From contig NZ_JAUFQQ010000005.1 of the NCBI RefSeq assembly GCF_030409845.1, forward strand, positions 1-64,000: 64,000 nt of DNA. The letters are read 5' to 3'. Below the pieces are notes generated by a model. That model was not told the origin of the DNA and ran no database searches. It saw nothing but the letters and a program-made list of their open reading frames with translations. The number at the start of each line of letters is the position of its first letter. The stretch's first letter is position 1. This document shows, piece by piece, positions 58,469-64,000 of this stretch. The stretch comes from Flavobacterium branchiarum (GTDB taxonomy: Bacteria > Bacteroidota > Bacteroidia > Flavobacteriales > Flavobacteriaceae). The position numbers were made by a program, and so were the translations under genes.

Positions 58469-60247
58469 TTATTTTTTCTCTGTTTTTTCCATTTTAGCTT
58501 TTAATGCAGCTAATACATCATTGTTATCTCCTAAAGTTGCAGCTGGTGCATTTGTAGATGAGTTAGATGAAGTATTTTCAGTTGCAGTTTTCACATTTTT
58601 CTCTTCTTCTTCACGGAAGATAGCAGTATGAGAAGCAACAACTCTTTTGAATTCTTTGTTAAATTCGATTACTTTGAAATCAGCAGATTCACCTTTTTTC
58701 AATTTCTTTCCGTCTTCTTTTTCAAGGTGACGAGTAGGAATGAAAGCAACGATATCATCTCCGAATTCTACAGTAGCTCCTTTGTCAACGATTTCAGAAA
58801 TTTCACCATTGTGGATAGTTCCTACAGCGAAAGATTCTTCGTATTGATCCCAAGGATTAGGAGTAGTTTGTTTGTGACCTAAAGATAATTTACGTCCTTC
58901 AACATCTAATTCTAATACAACTACATCAAGTTTCTCACCAACATTTACAAATTCAGATGGGTGTTTAATTTTCTTAGTCCAAGATAAGTCAGAGATGTAG
59001 ATTAATCCATCAATTCCTTCTTCTAATTCTACGAAAATACCAAAGTTTGTAAAGTTTCTAACGATACCTGTATGTTTAGAACCTACTGGGTATTTAGAAG
59101 TAATGTCAGTCCAAGGATCTTGAGTTAATTGTTTGATACCTAATGACATTTTACGGTCATCTCTGTCAAGAGTTAAGATAACAGCTTCAACTACATCACC
59201 AACTTTTACGAAATCTTGAGCAGAACGTAAATGAGTTGACCATGACATTTCAGAAACGTGGATTAAACCTTCAACACCTTCAGCAACTTCGATAAATGCA
59301 CCGTAATCAGCGATTACAACTACTTTACCTTTTACTTTATCACCAATAGTTAAATTAGCATCTAAAGCATCCCATGGGTGAGCGTTTAATTGTTTCAATC
59401 CTAATTGAATTCTTGTTTTCTCATCATCGAAATCAAGGATTACAACGTTTAATTTTTGGTCTAATTCAAGAACTTCACTTGGGTGGTTGATTCTACTCCA
59501 AGAAAGGTCAGTAATGTGAATTAATCCATCAACACCACCTAAGTCAATAAATACACCGTAAGAAGTAATGTTTTTAACAACACCTTCTAATACTTGTCCT
59601 TTTTGTAATTGACCGATGATCTCTTTTTTCTGTACTTCGATATCAGCTTCGATAAGCGCTTTATGAGATACAACAACGTTTTTGAATTCGTGGTTAATTT
59701 TTACCACTTTGAATTCCATCATTTTGTTTACATATACATCGTAGTCTCTAATTGGCTTAACGTCAATTTGAGATCCAGGTAAGAAAGCTTCGATTCCGAA
59801 AACGTCAACGATCATACCACCTTTAGTTCTGCATTTTACAAAACCATTAACGATTTCACCTGTTTCGTTTGCAGCGATAACTCTATCCCATGATTTGATA
59901 GTACGTGCTTTTCTATGAGACAATACTAATTGACCTGTTTTATCCTCACGGATGTCAATTAATACTTCTACTTTGTCACCTACTTTTAAGTTTGGGTTGT
60001 AACGGAATTCGTTTAATGAAATAACACCTTCCGATTTTGCATTGATATCAACGATAACGTCTCTATCTGTAATTCTAACAACTACACCTTCTACTACTTC
60101 TTCTTGATCTGTAGCGATGAAAGTTTTTGATACTAAGTCTTCGAATTCTTGTAAGTTTTTCTCATCTACTGCATCGATACCTTCTTCGAAGTTATGCCAG
60201 TTAAAATTTGCTAAAAACTCTTCTTGTGATTTTAATTGTTCAGACAT
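58469..60247 (-). CDS. rpsA: 30S ribosomal protein S1
   Basis: S1 binds mRNA and helps 30S initiation. The 592-residue protein has six S1/OB motifs, with repeated signatures such as YGVFIDLGGVDGLIHITDLSW, YGAFIEVAEGVEGLIHVSEMSW and FGIFVELEEGIDGLIYISDLSW (quoted cores GLIHITDLSW, GLIHVSEMSW, GLIYISDLSW), then a low-complexity Ser/Asn/Thr tail and a basic C terminus. In Bacteroidota, where Shine-Dalgarno sites are rare, S1 is thought to matter especially for start selection. It has a well-matched promoter and a leader of about 110 bases, room for autogenous control, and its own terminator. Confidence 0.97.
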   Translation of the reverse strand: MSEQLKSQEEFLANFNWHNFEEGIDAVDEKNLQEFEDLVSKTFIATDQEEVVEGVVVRITDRDVIVDINAKSEGVISLNEFRYNPNLKVGDKVEVLIDIREDKTGQLVLSHRKARTIKSWDRVIAANETGEIVNGFVKCRTKGGMIVDVFGIEAFLPGSQIDVKPIRDYDVYVNKMMEFKVVKINHEFKNVVVSHKALIEADIEVQKKEIIGQLQKGQVLEGVVKNITSYGVFIDLGGVDGLIHITDLSWSRINHPSEVLELDQKLNVVILDFDDEKTRIQLGLKQLNAHPWDALDANLTIGDKVKGKVVVIADYGAFIEVAEGVEGLIHVSEMSWSTHLRSAQDFVKVGDVVEAVILTLDRDDRKMSLGIKQLTQDPWTDITSKYPVGSKHTGIVRNFTNFGIFVELEEGIDGLIYISDLSWTKKIKHPSEFVNVGEKLDVVVLELDVEGRKLSLGHKQTTPNPWDQYEESFAVGTIHNGEISEIVDKGATVEFGDDIVAFIPTRHLEKEDGKKLKKGESADFKVIEFNKEFKRVVASHTAIFREEEEKNVKTATENTSSNSSTNAPAATLGDNNDVLAALKAKMEKTEKK

Positions 60248-60365
60248 GCTGATAAAAAATTTGTATTCTGTTTCTCTCGAGTTTCTTAAAGCGATAGAAA
60301 AAACAGAAGTTGTTTTACATAAATAGTTGATTCCTAATGGAAACTCTTCTCCACCAAAAGGTCTG

Positions 60366-60395
60366 CAAAATTAATACATTTATTTGTACTGACAA
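60366..60395 (-). promoter_or_regulatory. rpsA promoter
   Basis: On the minus strand TTG (60393-60395), a 19-bp spacer and TAATTTTG (60366-60373) match the Bacteroidota housekeeping consensus. The predicted start leaves a leader of about 110 nt before the rpsA ATG. Confidence 0.8.
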
Positions 60396-60462
60396 AATAA
60401 ATCAAGATGATTATCAATCAATTGATGAAGAGCAGGAACTTTAAGGGTTCGCAAGACCTAAA

Positions 60463-60578
60463 CTCCCGCTTTCGCCTTTATCTTTCCCTGTCCAAAAAAG
60501 CCAGAAAAAGGATATCGGATTAAATGAAATTCACTGAACTCCGATTAAAATAAAAAACTAAGTGAAGTAATCGGGGCT
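60463..60578 (-). repeat. AGCCC-type dispersed element, inverted relative of 28.4 kb
   Basis: Read on the minus strand the element opens AGCCCCGATTAC, continues through GATATCCTTTTTCT and GGAAAGATAAAGGCGAAAGC and ends GGGA. The order of blocks matches 28419-28494 (agccctgat, gacatccttt, gggataaag, gcgaaaagcagga), though it is longer and diverged. Non-coding. Confidence 0.55.
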
Positions 60579-60713
60579 AAATTAGAGGCTTAGTGCTTTT
60601 TAAGATCTTTTGAGAAAGGTTCTACTAGATCTAAGTAAAGACCTACTCAGTTTCAAAAAAAAACATATTAAATCTCAATATATATATTTAATTTTACCAA
60701 TTAAAAGCCTCCA

Positions 60714-61241
60714 ATGAAATCAGAAGAAAACTCTAAACCTAGCCTACTCGCAATAGTAATAATGACTTTATTCTCCATTTCTACATTAATGATGATGTTA
60801 TTTATATTTGAATTCTCAAGCAATTACAAAATAATCAAAGAACAAAATCAGTTCAAAAAAATAAAAGTAAAAATAGATTCTTCAGAAGTAATTAGATCAT
60901 CAAGTGGGAAAAGTTCCTCCTCCTCTTATACGACTTATTATTATTTCGATAAAGGTTCTTCTTTAAAAATTCAAGATACTAAAGGCGCACTTTTTAGCTA
61001 CAACTCCCCAAATTACGAGATACAAAAATATATGTCTAACCACATGGACTCTATAAACCTATGGCATTTAAATAAAGAAAACATAAAGTATGCTCCTGAA
61101 AATGAAACAAAAATTAATACCTCCGAAGAATCAGAAAACAATTTAAGAGTTAGTATTTATTTCCTTATTTATGTCATATTCACAACTCTAGTATTTAAAT
61201 TTAACAAACAAATTTTCAAAAAAGAAGACACTAAAGAGTAG
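60714..61241 (+). CDS. Membrane protein of unknown function, two TM segments
   Basis: This 175-residue protein has a membrane helix near residues 12-32 (LAIVIMTLFSISTLMMMLFIF), an extracytoplasmic domain with a Ser-rich stretch (SSSGKSSSSSYTTYYYF) and a second helix near 145-163 (VSIYFLIYVIFTTLVFKF), then a lysine-rich tail. The YYYF-D-G pattern with a flanking Ser run loosely recalls DUF3592-type proteins. I do not recognise it with confidence. Start is the ATG at 60714 at a normal distance after AT-rich sequence. Confidence 0.65.
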   Translation: MKSEENSKPSLLAIVIMTLFSISTLMMMLFIFEFSSNYKIIKEQNQFKKIKVKIDSSEVIRSSSGKSSSSSYTTYYYFDKGSSLKIQDTKGALFSYNSPNYEIQKYMSNHMDSINLWHLNKENIKYAPENETKINTSEESENNLRVSIYFLIYVIFTTLVFKFNKQIFKKEDTKE

Positions 61242-61351
61242 CGAAAACACCTCAAAGAAAAGATTATAAAAAAGCACACATCATAACCAAAATACAGACC
61301 TAACCCGTTTTGAAACGCGTTAGATCTAAAAGTTTTCCTTATTTTTACTTT

Positions 61352-61867
61352 ATGGCTATGACACTCGAAGAAATAAAATTAAAAACTGATACTTTCCACA
61401 AAAATGGACAAGTTATCAATGCCGTTTATTGGCTTTTAAAAAAGTACAATTTAAAAGCTTCTAATCTTAAAGGATTTGAGTTTAGAGAAAAAGCCGAACC
61501 TAGCTTTATCCTAATGACTACCGAAGGCGACTTTGGAAAACCACAAATTATCAGGATTCCAGAAAACACTTTCGAATTCCCTCTGGAATTAATGCTATCA
61601 TTAATTGCTCATGAAATAGTCCATGTAAACCAAAAGACTATAAAACCTTATGTCTTGGATAAAAACGAACGAGAATGGCAAGCTTACCATGAAATGAACT
61701 TCAATATATTATTTCCACAGCTTCCAGAAATCTCCAATTTTCATAAAAAATTCTTCGCCAACAAAGGTTTAGAATATTACAACCGAATGGGAGAAGGTTC
61801 TGAACTGCAACAAAAATATGCTGAACAGAAAAAGCAAGTAGAAGATTTGATTGCTTCGCTAGAATAA
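61352..61867 (+). CDS. Putative HExxH zinc metallopeptidase-like protein
   Basis: This 171-residue soluble protein contains a zinc-metalloprotease-type motif, H87-E-I-V-H91 in SLIAHEIVHVNQ, followed by an acidic patch (E106, E108 in EREWQAYHEM) at the distance of a third ligand, as in gluzincins. The start at 61352 (MAMTLEEIKL) fits better than the 61310 frame, which adds a basic, aromatic 14-residue stretch. No signal peptide is present, so it would act in the cytoplasm. The family is unfamiliar, so function is motif-based inference. It converges on the MFS transporter gene across a shared terminator. Confidence 0.65.
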   Translation: MAMTLEEIKLKTDTFHKNGQVINAVYWLLKKYNLKASNLKGFEFREKAEPSFILMTTEGDFGKPQIIRIPENTFEFPLELMLSLIAHEIVHVNQKTIKPYVLDKNEREWQAYHEMNFNILFPQLPEISNFHKKFFANKGLEYYNRMGEGSELQQKYAEQKKQVEDLIASLE

Positions 61868-61942
61868 ACCTTAACAATACACAGAACAAACCTAAGAAAA
61901 TTCAAAAAAACCTGTTAGGTTTACTAAATTCAACTTAATAAA

Positions 61943-61978
61943 AAAACCCCAATAGCTTTTAAAAGCTATTGGGGTTTT
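61943..61978. terminator. Bidirectional palindromic terminator
   Basis: AAAACCCCAATAGCTTTT (61943-61960) is followed directly by its exact reverse complement (61961-61978). It lies between the converging metallopeptidase-like and MFS genes and can serve both. Confidence 0.92.
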
Positions 61979-61995
61979 GAAATTATATCTTTGTC

Positions 61996-63372
61996 TTAGT
62001 GACTCATATTTTCAATCTCTTTTGGATCATGTTTGTGCTTAAACAAAATAGCGAAAGCAATTGCAATAACTAATGCATAAACAGCGAATGATAGCCAGAT
62101 GTGATGCCAATCTTTCATTAATATTTCACTTCCAAAAACGCCATCAGCAGAAACTGTGTTTCCATGACTATTTACAAACTCTAACATCTTAGAATTTGTA
62201 GGTTCTGTTTCTAGAAATCCAGCCAATTCTGTTGTGTTACTAAATGATTTTGTAAAGAAACGATCAATTGCCCATCCTGAAGTTAAACTTCCTAAAACAG
62301 CACCTATTCCGTTTGTCATCATCATAAATAATCCTTGTGCCGAAGAACGGATTTTAGAATCAGTATTACTTTCTACAAATAATGAACCTGAGATATTAAA
62401 GAAATCAAATGCCATTCCGTAAACAATACACGACATAATAATCATCCATAACCCATTTACAGGATCTCCAAAAGCAAATAATCCAAAACGCAATACCCAA
62501 GCAAGCATACTAATAAGCATTACTTGTTTGATACCAAAACGTTTTAAGAAAAATGGAATTGCCAAAATAAACAAGGTTTCTGAAACCTGCGAAATCGACA
62601 TTATAATAGTAGAATACTGAATTACAAACGAATCTGCATATTTTGGAAAATGTTTAAACTCATCTAAGAAAACGTCTCCGTAAGCATTCGTTAATTGTAA
62701 AGCACCTCCTAAAAACATAGAAAACACAAAGAACAATGCCATTTTATAGTTTCCAAATAGCTTGAAAGCCTCTAATCCTAATGTTTCAACCAACGAAGCA
62801 TCTTCTTTAGTTAAACGTTGTGGTTCACATTTTGGTAATGTAAAAGCATAAATCCCTAGAATTAATGCTCCAACTCCCCCAATGTAAAACTGATATTCAT
62901 TTGATTTACTTCCGCTTAGATTAGTAATCCACATAGCAACAATAAAACCTATAGTTCCCCATACACGAATGGGTGGAAAATCTTTTACTATATTTTTATT
63001 ATTTAATTTGAGCGAAGTGTACGAAATTGAATTACTCAATGCAATTGTAGGCATATAGCAACACATTGCTATAAACATCACATAAATAAAATTATCCGGA
63101 GTTGTTACTTGTGCTATTACGAATAATACAAGAGCATAAACTATATGCAAACCACCATATAACTTTTCGGCATTAATCCATCTATCCGCAATAATCCCTG
63201 TAAGAGTTGGCATAAATAAAGAAGCAATTCCCATGGTACCGAAAACTAAACCAAACTGGGTTCCTTCCCAATTTTTTGTTCCAAACCAATAATTCCCGAT
63301 TGTAATAAGCCACGCTCCCCAAACAAAAAACTGAAGAAAGCTCATTATAATCAATCTGTTTTTAATTCCCAT
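61996..63372 (-). CDS. MFS transporter, nucleoside/H+ symporter (NupG/XapB-like) family
   Basis: This is a 458-residue, twelve-helix transporter. The N terminus MGIKNRLIIMSFLQFFVWGAWLITIG and the pattern FGLVFGTMGIASLFMPTLTGIIADRWINAEKLYG in outline (core FMPTLTGIIADRW) are typical of the nucleoside-H+ symporter family (NupG/XapB). A hydrophilic insert of about 45 residues before the final helix (TELAGFLETEP...) is longer than in E. coli NupG. The inferred substrate is a nucleoside, which fits the exported 5'-nucleotidase and adenosine deaminase elsewhere in the window. It stands between a bidirectional terminator and cmk. Confidence 0.88.
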   Translation of the reverse strand: MGIKNRLIIMSFLQFFVWGAWLITIGNYWFGTKNWEGTQFGLVFGTMGIASLFMPTLTGIIADRWINAEKLYGGLHIVYALVLFVIAQVTTPDNFIYVMFIAMCCYMPTIALSNSISYTSLKLNNKNIVKDFPPIRVWGTIGFIVAMWITNLSGSKSNEYQFYIGGVGALILGIYAFTLPKCEPQRLTKEDASLVETLGLEAFKLFGNYKMALFFVFSMFLGGALQLTNAYGDVFLDEFKHFPKYADSFVIQYSTIIMSISQVSETLFILAIPFFLKRFGIKQVMLISMLAWVLRFGLFAFGDPVNGLWMIIMSCIVYGMAFDFFNISGSLFVESNTDSKIRSSAQGLFMMMTNGIGAVLGSLTSGWAIDRFFTKSFSNTTELAGFLETEPTNSKMLEFVNSHGNTVSADGVFGSEILMKDWHHIWLSFAVYALVIAIAFAILFKHKHDPKEIENMSH

Positions 63373-63440
63373 ATCGATGAATTGTCTTTAAAATAAAATT
63401 AGGCGGTAAAACTACTATTTAAAATGAAATCTGCAAAGAA

Positions 63441-64000
63441 TTAAATTGTTTTTACAACATCATTTACTAATTCCATAACTGCTACAAACTGCTCTTCCTT
63501 GTTTAAGTAAGAATTATCGATTTCTATAGCGTCATCGGCAATTACAAGTGGCGAGTCTTCACGATGTGAATCTATGTAGTCTCTTTCTACCACATTTTTT
63601 AAAACTTCCTCGTAAGTCACATTATCACCTTTTTGTTGTAGCTCATCAAAACGCCTTTGCGCACGGGTTTCTGCACTGGCTGTCATAAATATTTTAAGTT
63701 CGGCATCAGGAAAAACTACCGTTCCTATGTCTCTACCATCCATAACAATTCCTTTATTTTTTCCCATTTCTTTTTGCTGTTCTACCAATTTAGAACGCAC
63801 CTGAGAAACTTCAGCAACTTTACTTACAAAACTAGAAACCTCAATTGTTCTAATTTCATTTTCTACATTTTCTCCATTCAAAAACATTTCACCAAAACCT
63901 AATGCAGCATTATACTGAAAAACTAATTGGATTGAAGGTAAGCTAGCAACAAGCTTCTCTTTATCAAAAGAATCGGCACTAATATATCCGTTTTTCATTG
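63441..64000 (-). CDS. cmk: Cytidylate kinase, C-terminal part
   Basis: Cmk phosphorylates CMP and dCMP. The visible part (about 186 codons) has the family motifs VSKVAEVSQVRSKLVEQQKE, VMDGRDIGTVVFPDAELKIF and TASAETRAQRRFDELQQKG (cores MDGRDIGT and ASAETRAQRR), and the closing LYNKEEQF-like region. The P-loop expected near the N terminus is missing because the gene continues past the right edge of the window; the ATG near 63998 is probably an internal methionine, not the start. It is upstream of the nucleoside-type transporter on the same strand with a 68-bp gap. Confidence 0.95.
   Translation of the reverse strand, partial: MKNGYISADSFDKEKLVASLPSIQLVFQYNAALGFGEMFLNGENVENEIRTIEVSSFVSKVAEVSQVRSKLVEQQKEMGKNKGIVMDGRDIGTVVFPDAELKIFMTASAETRAQRRFDELQQKGDNVTYEEVLKNVVERDYIDSHREDSPLVIADDAIEIDNSYLNKEEQFVAVMELVNDVVKTI

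Larger units (their letters stand above)
60248..60713. other. rpsA leader, promoter and dispersed repeat
   Basis: These 466 bp contain the rpsA leader (60248 to about 60360), its promoter (60366-60395), an AGCCC-type dispersed repeat (60463-60578) and a short AT-rich stretch before the next plus-strand gene. No gene is supported. Confidence 0.6.

Overview
The window is AT-rich chromosome from a Bacteroidota bacterium, almost certainly Flavobacteriaceae and probably Flavobacterium. The evidence is a type IX secretion (T9SS) adhesin with a type-B C-terminal sorting domain next to PorP/SprF and OmpA-like genes, Bacteroidota-type promoters (TTG, 19 bp, TAnnTTTG) before rpsF and rpsA, few Shine-Dalgarno sites, and many Bacteroidota-restricted families. 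The sequence starts inside dapA and ends inside cmk. I see no rRNA, tRNA, CRISPR array, prophage or intact insertion sequence.

Layout. 0-5.3 kb: dapA (partial), a DUF6913-type gene apparently broken by a frameshift, a 5'-nucleotidase split into two exported proteins, a membrane protein and ligA. 5.3-20.4 kb: one leftward gene set made of a 4025-residue secreted adhesin, a PorP/SprF partner and an OmpA/PD40 protein; the adhesin carries 18 nearly identical 237-bp repeats. 20.4-22.1 kb: a long AT-rich gap with no gene I can support. 22-30.3 kb: housekeeping genes (rplI-rpsR-rpsF, a LytTR response regulator, priA, a subclass B1 metallo-beta-lactamase, DUF2147, YihY, nadC). 30.5-41.3 kb: an AlkD-like protein, then a rightward heavy-metal efflux cluster (small Cys-rich protein, CusA-type pump fused to a TolC-type outer-membrane factor, adaptor, methyltransferase, P1B ATPase, DUF1963).

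41.5-44.3 kb is the main accessory locus: a miniature secreted RHS-core protein whose tip resembles zinc phospholipase C/HET-C enzymes, overlapped by a 2-TM candidate immunity gene, followed by a displaced second RHS tip and a membrane-anchored candidate immunity gene that carries an in-frame stop. A 59-bp near-identical repeat at the RHS core joins the two tips and gives a route for module exchange.

44.6-56.2 kb: a pirin-pirin-OsmC-GNAT set, secreted adenosine deaminase, rlmH, folP, DUF1599, a BT_3928-like protein, a TlpA-like thioredoxin, tpiA and a second OsmC gene. 56.4-64 kb: a small putative regulator, an orphan ExbD-like protein, a mosaic of dispersed repeats, rpsA, two poorly known proteins, a nucleoside-type MFS transporter and cmk (partial). 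Intergenic spaces hold several families of short palindromic or dispersed repeats.
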